From: CAZTTH01 sp964615975
Lineage (GTDB): Bacteria; Verrucomicrobiota; Lentisphaeria; JABSQK01; JAJFLO01
Direction: 5' to 3'
DNA: 64,000 nucleotides
Assembly: GCA_964615975.1 (NCBI GenBank)
Contig: CAZTTH010000019.1
Location: 1-64,000, forward strand
Shown here: positions 18,717 to 26,844 of the stretch, piece after piece
Layout: the number at the start of each line of letters is the position of its first letter
Position numbering within the stretch: position 1 is the first letter of the stretch
Position numbers and translations under genes: made by a program
The notes under the pieces: generated by a model
Seen by the model: the letters and a program-made list of their open reading frames with translations, nothing else
Database searches by the model: none
What the model was told of the DNA's origin: nothing

Positions 18717-19733
18717 TCAAGCAAGCCAATTTAAGTCGAAAGGGTCATCTTCCCGTATGTTTTTAATAAGCTTTTTGCCAATAAGTTTGTGCCACTCATA
18801 AGGTGGCATCCAACCTGCAGGGGATTTCATCGCTATGTCAAAGTCGGTGAGCACATGACCAGCAGGCAGGTCTCGGTGCGCAACTAAACTTTTGCCCATT
18901 TTATTGATTGGCCATTGTTCGCTTGGATAGACTATTTTCTTACCGTCACCTAGTGCCACATGAAGCCGTTTAAGATCGCGCACCATTTTGGTCATACCTG
19001 TGGGTTCAAGAGAAAAGCTCTGATCCGTTCCCTTCCAAGCCCGATTCAAGGTAAAATGTTTTTCTATCACTCGTGCCCCAAGCATATAAGCTGCGATGGC
19101 CATTGCGATACCGTTGTCATGGCTTGAAAAGCCAATAATATTATCGGGAAACTCTTTCCGCAGATTTTCAATCACCCTCAGATTGAGTTCGCCCCAGTCC
19201 GCTGGGTAACCAGCTGTACATTGCAATATGCATAACTGTTTATTTATCGGCATGATGGTATCATAGGCGCGGCGAATATCCTCCAATGTTGCGCCGCCAG
19301 TGCTGATTATCATGGGTTTGCCTAACTTGGCAACATGTTTGAGTAAAGGTGTGGTTTTAAGGTCTCCTGACGCAATTTTGAAAACCGGCATATCAAGCTC
19401 ATATAAGAAATCAGCACTAGGTATGTCGAATGCAGTTGAGAAGAAGTCAAGCTCCAATTCAGCTGCATAATGCTTAAGCTCTATATACTCCTCATATCCG
19501 AATTCCAAGAATTCGCGGTGTTGGCCGTAAGTCTCTCCGAAACTATTAGGATTGTCGTAAACTTTTTCATAGGCTTCGCGGGTCAATAGCGTTTTATTGT
19601 CACGTTTTTGTAATTTGACCGCATGGACACCTGCCAACTTTGCTGCGCGAAAAAGCTGTTTACATTTCTCAATACTGCCCTGGTGATTATGACCAATTTC
19701 AGCGATCACATAACATTCATTGGCATAATCCAC
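18717..19733 (-). CDS. NeuB-family nonulosonic acid synthase, copy 2
   Basis: The 338-residue protein begins YVIAEIGHNHQGSIEKCK and contains AVKLQKRDN, FKIASGDL, IISTGGATLEDI, SSHDNG, and IEKHFTLNRAWKGTDQSFSLEP, with a C-terminal SAF domain. The KLQKRDNKTLL and HFTLNRAWKGTDQ segments place it closer to the subgroup that works with a KdsC-like phosphatase than the first copy at 7095-8102. It probably condenses phosphoenolpyruvate with a phosphorylated aldose. Its neighbours are FkbM, phosphatase, SDR and aldehyde dehydrogenase genes. Confidence 0.88.
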   Translation of the reverse strand: MDYANECYVIAEIGHNHQGSIEKCKQLFRAAKLAGVHAVKLQKRDNKTLLTREAYEKVYDNPNSFGETYGQHREFLEFGYEEYIELKHYAAELELDFFSTAFDIPSADFLYELDMPVFKIASGDLKTTPLLKHVAKLGKPMIISTGGATLEDIRRAYDTIMPINKQLCILQCTAGYPADWGELNLRVIENLRKEFPDNIIGFSSHDNGIAMAIAAYMLGARVIEKHFTLNRAWKGTDQSFSLEPTGMTKMVRDLKRLHVALGDGKKIVYPSEQWPINKMGKSLVAHRDLPAGHVLTDFDIAMKSPAGWMPPYEWHKLIGKKLIKNIREDDPFDLNWLA

Positions 19734-19866
19734 CGTGGTCTTCCCGAGAGTTAATTGTGGAGAATTATAAATGGTTTTTTATTCCTTATTCAGTAGCTCA
19801 CCAATATGAGATAAATGACCTTAAAACGTCTCTTCCCAGCTATACTAATATACTTGCTGGGATTCG

Positions 19867-20619
19867 TCAACTAAGCCTGCTAAATATAATATTCTCAGCA
19901 TTATTTTCTGCATTTTGTCTTCGTCGTTTGGATGAATGACGATCAAGAGATTCAAAGGATATATCCCGTTTGAAACCCAATTGGCTCATTAAATGAATTA
20001 TTTGGACCGCAGTTGTGGTCGTATTAACTTCAACAAGAATCGATAATACTTGCGGATGTGCCAAAAGCTTAACAGCCCCACATAATACGAGATGTTCTAA
20101 TCCATCAATATCAATTTTAAGCAAGTGGGGGAAGGGGAATCCAAATTCATAAACCAAGGTGTCAAGGGATACCGATAATACTTTGCGAGCTGCGATTGGC
20201 TCAAAATGTCTGCCTAATTCATCGACAGGAGCACCAATTTGCGCGCCTGAGTTGCCAATCCTTAAATCCCGAATATAAAGATCGTTAAGTTGTAATTTGT
20301 CGCTGACAGCCAATTGAAACGCATACAGGTTAGTGCATTTATTGAGTTGTCGATTGACCTCGATTCGGGTAAAATTTTCTAGAACGGGTTCAAACGCATA
20401 CACATTGCAATCATATATGGCTGCTGCATACAGGGAGTATATACCAATGTTAGCTCCAACATCAAAGAATACACGTTGTTCTCCGGAGGTTATCAAAAAG
20501 GTGTCCAGCCAAGCAATCGTTTCCGGTTCCTTGGATTGAAATGTTGTGCCCCGCCACTCTTCAAGATCAGACTTGCAGGAGAGCAGTACCCCAGGAGCCA
20601 TTTCAATTATTTTGTCCAT
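19867..20619 (-). CDS. FkbM family SAM-dependent methyltransferase
   Basis: The 250-residue protein carries VFFDVGANIGIYSLYAA, the SAM-binding motif of FkbM methyltransferases, followed by VYAFEPV and the LKIDIDGLEHLVL segment. It would O-methylate a hydroxyl group, most likely on a glycan sugar given the cluster. The C-terminal 20 residues are rich in Arg, Asn and Ser. It lies 133 bases upstream of the NeuB gene and 395 bases after the previous gene, so it may start its own transcript. Confidence 0.82.
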   Translation of the reverse strand: MDKIIEMAPGVLLSCKSDLEEWRGTTFQSKEPETIAWLDTFLITSGEQRVFFDVGANIGIYSLYAAAIYDCNVYAFEPVLENFTRIEVNRQLNKCTNLYAFQLAVSDKLQLNDLYIRDLRIGNSGAQIGAPVDELGRHFEPIAARKVLSVSLDTLVYEFGFPFPHLLKIDIDGLEHLVLCGAVKLLAHPQVLSILVEVNTTTTAVQIIHLMSQLGFKRDISFESLDRHSSKRRRQNAENNAENIIFSRLS

Positions 20620-21014
20620 TCTCGGTATCTCATAATTAATAATCCCAATTCCTTTTAAGATTCGAATGATATTGAGAGTGTCTCAAACCACGATGCTCTC
20701 ATTATAAGGTGAAAATGGGAATTACTTTTTGTTAGTTACACATACAACACCAATCTATCTCAAACACATAATCAAGACCAGGTTTCAGCATATAGGTACA
20801 AAAGCAGGTCGGATAAAATTTCACAACCTAAAGGTGATAGTGTAATCCAACTCATCATATGTAACTTTCCAATAATGAGTGCCGTTCCATAATATTGTCC
20901 AGGAATTTATAGATAGGGTATTCACAGATTTAATCTTGGATATTGCAATCCATTTTTCTTCGTAATCAATAGTCTTTCTCCTTAACCTCCATAACCCTTC
21001 TTCATAATTTTTAA
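20620..21014. other. 395-base stretch with a start-less open frame on the minus strand
   Basis: No complete gene is seen. On the minus strand a frame stays open for about 70 codons and stops at 20821-20823. It includes YEEKWIAISKIKSVNTLS followed by NSWTILWNGTHYWKVTYDEL, reads like real protein, and has no in-frame ATG. It overlaps the last few codons of the transferase gene at 21015. This is probably a gene relic. The remaining sequence (20620-20820) may hold the promoter of the FkbM gene, with no clear motif. Confidence 0.3.
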
Positions 21015-22442
21015 TTATGATTGAGAATGCTCATTAAATAAATGACTGACAAGATTACTTAGTCTATGCGCGTATCCGAGATCATCAGAGAAGAGGAAAA
21101 ACTGGCGACGGGAATCGACCAACGCATGATCTATTGATGCTGGTTCTTTGAAGGATTGTCGAAACATCAATGGCATAGCTTCGAACGATCTGCAAAAAAC
21201 TATATTGGGCAGTTCTTTCAGGCCATCGAAGTGAACATAATTATCAAGCATATTTTGAGGACTTGTTTGGTTATGCGCTTCGTCATAAGCAAGGGCTATA
21301 TATCGTTGCCAAAAAATTGTCGCCTCGATCGCCATTGATGAGATGCCTCCAATCACAAAATGAGCATTCTGTAACAGGGCGGGATAATAATCAAGACTGG
21401 GCTGAAAATCTGTACCGTGGGACATTTGCATGTAATTTTCGCGTACTTGCGGATCGATAATGACATAGGGCAAAGACAAATTTGCAATTGAGTCTAATCC
21501 TTGCCGCCACGGGTGAGGTCGGTAAACAATTTTTAGATCACCATAAAGTTGCTGGTTTTGGTCGATTTCATCGGATAACACTTGAAGAGCTTTGGCCTCA
21601 TTGAAAGCAACAGCTGTGCCTACAAACAGAACATATTTAAAATCGAAGTAAGATGGCAACGATTGTTGTCTGGTTTTGAAATAATGATCGAATCGAGGAG
21701 TCCCTATCGAAAAAACTTTTGTCCTATCAAAACCTTGAATATCAACTGCATGTTGCACACTTTGTTTGCCCCAAGTTGCAATATAGGTCGGTTTCTCCCA
21801 AATAATTGATTTACTGGACAGGTTGTCCCAATTGTCGATTAAATATAGTGTTTTAATTTCATTCCGATTGCAAAATTTTGCAATGTCAATGTCAACAAAC
21901 CCATATGCTGAACTGGGAAGAATGACTAGATCGGGTAGGGGCTCCATGACCCCTTTTGCAAATTCAGGCTCAATAGTGAGTTTATCAACGAAAAATCGCT
22001 TATATATGGAAAAGACCAAGGTATTCGCCAAGAAATGTAACCCAATCAGTTTGGTTTGGGATCTCAAAAATTTTAACAGCCTATAGGCACGACGCGCTTT
22101 GTCATAAGTCCAACTCGCTTGGCGTTTATGGCCATCCATGATGTCATCCAATGTGGGATATTGACGACGCAGACGAAACTTGAAAGACCTTGATTTGTGA
22201 CCATAGCGAATGGCCATTACGCGATGGGCTGTGTCAAACTTAGCGCTTCTATTGTCATTAACATGATATCGAGTATACGACCCTAATTTAGTCATGTGGT
22301 CATAGTCAAATTCGATGTTATCAGGTATCATAAATCGCAGGTTATGATTTTCACTTAAAGCTGTCAACGCACCTGATTTGATGTAATTCCGATCATATAA
22401 TTGACTGGATAAGATAACCAATATATTTTTAGGTTTGGACAT
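21015..22442 (-). CDS. GT-B-like transferase, CDP-glycerol glycerophosphotransferase-like
   Basis: The 475-residue protein has no signal peptide. The C-terminal half resembles GT-B transferases of the CDP-glycerol glycerophosphotransferase type and surface-glycan proteins. Visible segments are TLYLIDNWDNLSSKS, YIATWGKQSVQHA, SIGTPRFDHYF, IVYRPHPWRQG and VIGGISSMAIEATIFW, the last being the acceptor-loop region before the second substrate-binding motif. It could transfer a sugar or a polyol phosphate. The gene shares one base with the transketolase stop region (22442), so the two are coupled. The activity is inferred from fold-level resemblance only. Confidence 0.6.
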   Translation of the reverse strand: MSKPKNILVILSSQLYDRNYIKSGALTALSENHNLRFMIPDNIEFDYDHMTKLGSYTRYHVNDNRSAKFDTAHRVMAIRYGHKSRSFKFRLRRQYPTLDDIMDGHKRQASWTYDKARRAYRLLKFLRSQTKLIGLHFLANTLVFSIYKRFFVDKLTIEPEFAKGVMEPLPDLVILPSSAYGFVDIDIAKFCNRNEIKTLYLIDNWDNLSSKSIIWEKPTYIATWGKQSVQHAVDIQGFDRTKVFSIGTPRFDHYFKTRQQSLPSYFDFKYVLFVGTAVAFNEAKALQVLSDEIDQNQQLYGDLKIVYRPHPWRQGLDSIANLSLPYVIIDPQVRENYMQMSHGTDFQPSLDYYPALLQNAHFVIGGISSMAIEATIFWQRYIALAYDEAHNQTSPQNMLDNYVHFDGLKELPNIVFCRSFEAMPLMFRQSFKEPASIDHALVDSRRQFFLFSDDLGYAHRLSNLVSHLFNEHSQS

Positions 22443-24385
22443 CAGATCATGTCATATATGGTATTTGCTATTGATTTTGCATCCAGCTTATGATATTGGA
22501 GAATTTCATCGTTACGACCGCAGGCCGGTAAGTCATTGATTCCCATGCAAACAGTCCGTTTATTTCCAAGTAAACCAGCTGTGGCTAACTGACTGATAAA
22601 CCATGTACCAAATCCGTGTTCAACATAATGATTTTCTAAAGTGATTATTGGTCCTACTGCACCGTCAAGAATTGTTTTTACCCATTTCAGGTCGAGTCGA
22701 TTAAGCCATGGTAACGAGATAATCCTGATCTCTATATCTTTACTTGCAAGTAAATCACCAGCAAGCAGTGCTTGAGTAAGTAGTACCGCACTGGTTATGA
22801 ATATGGTTGCGTCTTCACCCTCGCGTACGATATGCCCTTGGCCAAATTTTAGTTCTCGAAAATTGATATTCTCGGATCGAATTTCTAATGGAATCGAACA
22901 CAGTCGTAAATAAGTGCTGCCCTTGTTTTCGCGAATTGCCCATCGTAAGGAAGATGCAACTTGTTGAGGGGTTACTGGTTCAATGAGAACAAGATTTGGT
23001 AACGCTGACATCGTGAGTATGTCACGTACTGATTGATGCGAATGGCCAGGGCCTCCCGGTAAGATGCCGGCTAAGGATCCGACGTAAATGATTTTGCTCT
23101 TTTCACTAATATTGTTGTAGATTTGCTCTGCGGAGCGAGCAGTTATGAAATTGGCAAACGAATGTACCACGGGTAATGCGCCTGCGAGTGCTAAAGTTCC
23201 CGCCATCGAGACCATATCTTGTTCTGCAATTCCACACTCTATGAACCTATGTGGATACGCATCTTTAAAAGGGATCAGTCCTGTATCCAAGATTAAATCG
23301 GCGTTTAGTGCGACTATTCTCGGGTTGTTTTTTGCTTCATTCAAAATGGCTTCTGAATAGGCCGGAATTAGCCTTTGGTAATGCGATGGAATTCTTAGTG
23401 GTTGAACCTCATCAACGCGAACAGGTGGCAATGAAATTCGAGCCGCAACTGAGAGTTTGTCAATTTTTGCTAAGAGTTCATGCGTCGCACATTGATAATC
23501 ATCGGCACTGGGCGCGCCGGAATGGTAGCGATAATAAGGTTGATTGTCGGGCATTGATGTGTGTTCCATAAAGGTAACACCTCGACCTTTGACTGTGTCG
23601 GCAATGATCACTCGGGTTCGATTAATGGCATCAGTACCTGGTAAAATCCGCTCTAATGCAGCCAAATCATGTCCGGAACAGCGTTCGATGTAACAACCAA
23701 AAGCGGTTAATTTAGCCTCTAGATCGCCTAAGTCGCTGACATTGGTTACATAGGTATCGGATTGAATTTTATTGTGATCAATAATAATCGTCAATCGCTG
23801 ATCGCGACGTCGTGTCGCACCTGCCAACGATTCCCAAAATTGTCCCTCCTGCAATTCTCCATCTCCCATCAGAACGAAGATTCTTCCGGAGTCATTTCCA
23901 ATTAGTGTGTCTGCAGCTAAAAAACCCTTTGCTTTTGAAATTCCCATTCCCAATGACCCAGTATTCGTAAAAGTGCCAGGCATGCTAATATCCGGATGGC
24001 CAGGTAATCCGTTTAGTCGTCGTAATGAATGAATTTTATCATAAGGTAATATTCCAAGTGCAGTTTGTACTGCATATAATCCGGGGCAATCGTGTCCCTT
24101 TGAGGAAAAGTAGCGATCTCCAGGTGCTAATACATTGAGGTATAACGAGGCGACAATATCAATGCTTGAAAAGCTGCTTCCAATATGCCCTGATCCAGCT
24201 CGAGTGATCATATACAGGGTATTAAATCGTGCCATCTCAGCAAACAACTCCGTTCGTTGTTGATTAGATAATCCAGGTGCGCTGCGTACGATTTTAAAAG
24301 CAGATGCGTCAATGTACTTTAAAAACATTCCTGCGTTGGATATCTCTAATCCTTCTGATACACTGTAGGTTAGTTGTTCACCCAT
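22442..24385 (-). CDS. single-chain transketolase-like thiamine diphosphate enzyme in a glycan operon
   Basis: The 647-residue protein has both transketolase halves fused. The N-terminal half has AGSGHIGSSFSSIDIVASLY, YFSSKGHDCPGLYA and the thiamine-diphosphate motif MGDGELQEGQFWESL ending in IIDHNKIQSD. The C-terminal half has FIECGIAEQDMVSMAGTLAL and GGPGHSHQSVRD. An unusual N-terminal extension of about 45 residues precedes the core. It is shorter than metabolic transketolases and lies between a CMP-sugar synthetase gene (7 bases) and a transferase gene (1-base overlap), so it is likely dedicated to making or elongating a sugar precursor by two-carbon transfer rather than serving central metabolism (inference). 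Confidence 0.85.
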   Translation of the reverse strand: MGEQLTYSVSEGLEISNAGMFLKYIDASAFKIVRSAPGLSNQQRTELFAEMARFNTLYMITRAGSGHIGSSFSSIDIVASLYLNVLAPGDRYFSSKGHDCPGLYAVQTALGILPYDKIHSLRRLNGLPGHPDISMPGTFTNTGSLGMGISKAKGFLAADTLIGNDSGRIFVLMGDGELQEGQFWESLAGATRRRDQRLTIIIDHNKIQSDTYVTNVSDLGDLEAKLTAFGCYIERCSGHDLAALERILPGTDAINRTRVIIADTVKGRGVTFMEHTSMPDNQPYYRYHSGAPSADDYQCATHELLAKIDKLSVAARISLPPVRVDEVQPLRIPSHYQRLIPAYSEAILNEAKNNPRIVALNADLILDTGLIPFKDAYPHRFIECGIAEQDMVSMAGTLALAGALPVVHSFANFITARSAEQIYNNISEKSKIIYVGSLAGILPGGPGHSHQSVRDILTMSALPNLVLIEPVTPQQVASSLRWAIRENKGSTYLRLCSIPLEIRSENINFRELKFGQGHIVREGEDATIFITSAVLLTQALLAGDLLASKDIEIRIISLPWLNRLDLKWVKTILDGAVGPIITLENHYVEHGFGTWFISQLATAGLLGNKRTVCMGINDLPACGRNDEILQYHKLDAKSIANTIYDMI

Positions 24386-24392
24386 TGGAAAT

Positions 24393-25154
24393 CTAATCTT
24401 TCGATTTCTCGTGCTTCCAGGCCTTGAGGTTGATCACCGGAAGTAACGAATGATTCATCTCTGTCTTTCTTTGCACTTTCCACCAGTCGAATTCATCGTT
24501 TATATCTGAGCCTTCATCATCGATCGTAATGAAAGGACAAATAACTTCTCCAGCGATCGTACGATTTTCTTGAACCACTCGCGTCCAAGCAATTTCTAAG
24601 CTCCCGTTTTGGATGTAAAAAGGGGGTAGGGCAGCGTACTGACTGCTATGCCATGGATTCCCATCTTGGGTGAGTGGTAAAAGAGGATGCATATGTTTTC
24701 CGCGTATAACCCACATTTTTCCCGGATGTTGTTTACATTGTTCAACCGCGCGCAAGGAATCGATATTCGGAGTTGAGAGGAACCGTTGCCATGCTCGCTG
24801 AATTGTCAATGCTGTCCGAAACGGGTTTGTCGGGCGGAGAATACTAAATGCTTCAAAACGCTGGTTCATGGAAGCGAAGAAGTTAAGTATCCACTCAACC
24901 CATTCAATGTCGGGTGACTTGTCGCCACTTGTTGATTCTGGACGCAGACAAGGTACTTCAGCTCCATAGTGACGTGCAATAGCTGCATATAAATTACTAT
25001 CTGTAGCACATGCTACTTTTGCAAAGACTCCACTATCGATGGCAGCTCGTATTGAGTAAGCAAGTAACGGGTGACCGGCAATATCCCGAATATTCTTATC
25101 GGGAACGCGCTTGGATCCACACCGCGCTGGAATTAAGGCAATAGCTTTTACCAT
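24393..25154 (-). CDS. NeuA-like acylneuraminate cytidylyltransferase
   Basis: The 253-residue protein begins AIALIPARCGSKRVPDKNI, the CTP-binding loop of CMP-nonulosonate synthetases, followed by HPLLAYSI, ILRPTNPFRT and QNGSLEIAW. It activates a nonulosonic acid as its CMP derivative for transfer. LegF/NeuA-like proteins in legionaminic and pseudaminic acid loci share this layout. It opens the biosynthetic run NeuA - transketolase - transferase and follows the winged-helix regulator by 31 bases. The substrate is presumably the product of one of the two NeuB enzymes. Confidence 0.85.
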   Translation of the reverse strand: MVKAIALIPARCGSKRVPDKNIRDIAGHPLLAYSIRAAIDSGVFAKVACATDSNLYAAIARHYGAEVPCLRPESTSGDKSPDIEWVEWILNFFASMNQRFEAFSILRPTNPFRTALTIQRAWQRFLSTPNIDSLRAVEQCKQHPGKMWVIRGKHMHPLLPLTQDGNPWHSSQYAALPPFYIQNGSLEIAWTRVVQENRTIAGEVICPFITIDDEGSDINDEFDWWKVQRKTEMNHSLLPVINLKAWKHEKSKD

Positions 25155-25185
25155 GGTCGTGTCCGTCGTTTTTATTCAATTATTT

Positions 25186-25776
25186 TTAGAATATCCATTG
25201 GAAACGGTTTATAGGTTTTATACTTGGCGGAAGAAATTGTTTAGACATAGGCTGATTCTTGTCATATAAGCAGACAATGATCGCATGCAAATTCGTATTC
25301 TCCATTTCTGACAATGACTTGATCGGTAGGTTAAGAAAGAGTTTGTTTATGTTTTGGTTGTCAAATACCGATCTAAGTGTTAAATGCCATTCCAAAACTC
25401 CGAGGTAGGTGATTTCCGCCAGATCGCCAGCGCCGAGAAACCCGATATCCGTGATCTTCCTTTCCGCCAGATCACGGCAAACCTGGGCGCTGCGTTTTCT
25501 CGCTTCCTGATAAAAGTGCATGGAAAAATCAAAGAATTCCATGGTCAACCGCGCCTTTTCCATGATGCCCTTGGGAGTGAGAAAATAATCCCAGCGCCGC
25601 GAATGAATCACCTGGATATGAATCAGACCTTTTTCGACCATACGCGATAACAGGTCATGAGCCAGTTTTACGCTCACCCCAAGCTTTTTCGCCACCATGC
25701 GATTGGTGACCTTCTGATCCGTTTCGATGTGTTGCAGCAGTTCCAGATGATAATAGTCATGAGTATTAACCGGCAT
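25186..25776 (-). CDS. winged helix-turn-helix regulator of EPS-cluster type
   Basis: The 196-residue protein has an N-terminal MarR/ArsR-like winged helix (about residues 10-75: LELLQHIETDQKVTNRMVAKKLGVS, then the wing HSRRWDYFLTPKGIMEKARL). A C-terminal domain contains IGFLGAGDLAEITYLGVLEW, which resembles a nucleotide- or CoA-binding Rossmann segment. Regulators of this layout sit at the start of exopolysaccharide clusters. It lies 24 bases after the nucleotidyltransferase gene and 31 bases before the neuA-like gene, so it probably controls or senses the glycan operon (inference). Confidence 0.72.
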   Translation of the reverse strand: MPVNTHDYYHLELLQHIETDQKVTNRMVAKKLGVSVKLAHDLLSRMVEKGLIHIQVIHSRRWDYFLTPKGIMEKARLTMEFFDFSMHFYQEARKRSAQVCRDLAERKITDIGFLGAGDLAEITYLGVLEWHLTLRSVFDNQNINKLFLNLPIKSLSEMENTNLHAIIVCLYDKNQPMSKQFLPPSIKPINRFQWIF

Positions 25777-25800
25777 ATGGATTTACACGTATTCGGATTA

Positions 25801-26310
25801 TTACAGTGATGTGATATTTGTTGATGGGATAGGATGTTGCTGTTTACGTTGTGCCAACCAGTAATGGCGGAAGGCACGAAGGCGGGGCAACGATTCACGG
25901 TCCTTGGTTCGGTTCGCCGCCTCTTTACTGGCGATAATATCATCGGGATGACAGACAGGAAATCCTTCTAATTCAACTCGTTTCTCCCATGCAACTTCAA
26001 ACCGTTCGATGCCGTCGGAAGCAAAGATCAAATTCAAATTAAAAGGACCATTTTTAAGTTGGATAAAATCTTTTCCACGAATAATTTCATCGGCCTGTTG
26101 TGTTGTGAGCGTAAATCCGAGCTCTTTTAACGCTGCCATTAGTGCATGTCCGTTAGTTGGTGATCGTTGAACAAAAAGATCGGCATCTTGCGTGGAATCT
26201 GGATAACCCAGTAATATCGCGCCGGATTTGTCAATGAATAAATACTTAACGTGATGTTGCGAAAACGTATCGCGAATTTCTTCTGCAAGTCGATATTCAA
26301 ACACGGCCAT
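25801..26310 (-). CDS. nucleotidyltransferase-fold protein, two-gene module
   Basis: The 169-residue protein has an MNT/AbiEii-like pattern: YLFIDKSGAILLGYPDSTQDADLFV, where the DADLF acidic pair is the metal site, although the usual G-G/S before it is changed to DKSG. A later FNLNLIFASDGIERF supplies the third strand, and SKEAANRTKDRESLPRLRAF is the C-terminal helix common to this group. Its start overlaps the small upstream gene by 14 bases. It may act as a toxin-type or housekeeping nucleotidyltransferase. It differs from the module at 12786-13405. Confidence 0.65.
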   Translation of the reverse strand: MAVFEYRLAEEIRDTFSQHHVKYLFIDKSGAILLGYPDSTQDADLFVQRSPTNGHALMAALKELGFTLTTQQADEIIRGKDFIQLKNGPFNLNLIFASDGIERFEVAWEKRVELEGFPVCHPDDIIASKEAANRTKDRESLPRLRAFRHYWLAQRKQQHPIPSTNITSL

Positions 26311-26572
26311 AACCTAACCAATCAGGAAGATTGAGTTCGCACCATTGCCGATATTCTTTCATCGAGGAAAACGAACGATATTCGGCATCATCGAGCACCG
26401 GTTTATAAGTATGTATAAAGGCATATTTCCACCGCAATGGCAATGGGCGTTTTGATGCCGTGATAAAATCAGCAAGCCACTCTGGATCGATTTCAGAACT
26501 TAGAGGGGTATTTTGTTCAGTAATCATCATGGAGTTATAGGGCTTGGTGTGAAAATAATTTGGGAAACCCAA
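26297..26572 (-). CDS. small protein coupled to nucleotidyltransferase gene
   Basis: The frame encodes up to 91 residues. The in-frame ATG codons at 26530 and 26527 (MMITEQNTPL) are better start candidates than the first ATG, giving about 76 residues. It contains PEWLADFITASKRPLPLRWKYAF and ends PDWLGYGRV, with a Trp-rich composition. The overlap with the next gene indicates a two-gene module in which this would be the antitoxin-like or accessory partner. I recognise no family. Confidence 0.5.
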   Translation of the reverse strand: MGFPNYFHTKPYNSMMITEQNTPLSSEIDPEWLADFITASKRPLPLRWKYAFIHTYKPVLDDAEYRSFSSMKEYRQWCELNLPDWLGYGRV

Positions 26573-26844
26573 GCAGGCTACGCCCCGTCAATTACCGGGT
26601 ATCTTAGTTATCGGAGCTGACTTTAGTTGGGAGAATGGAATTCTGATATAACCACATAATCACAGGGAAAAATCAAGTTAACGTTACTTTGGGTAACGAT
26701 AAATACAAGCCCTCTTGAAGATTCTTTTATGGAAAATCAACCTCACAAGCGTGACGAACTACTAGGGAAGTTAATTTTTTAAATCAAAGGAACGTATTGT
26801 CAAAACACTTGCAGAGCCAGAATGGACGTTGAGGAGATGGTAAT

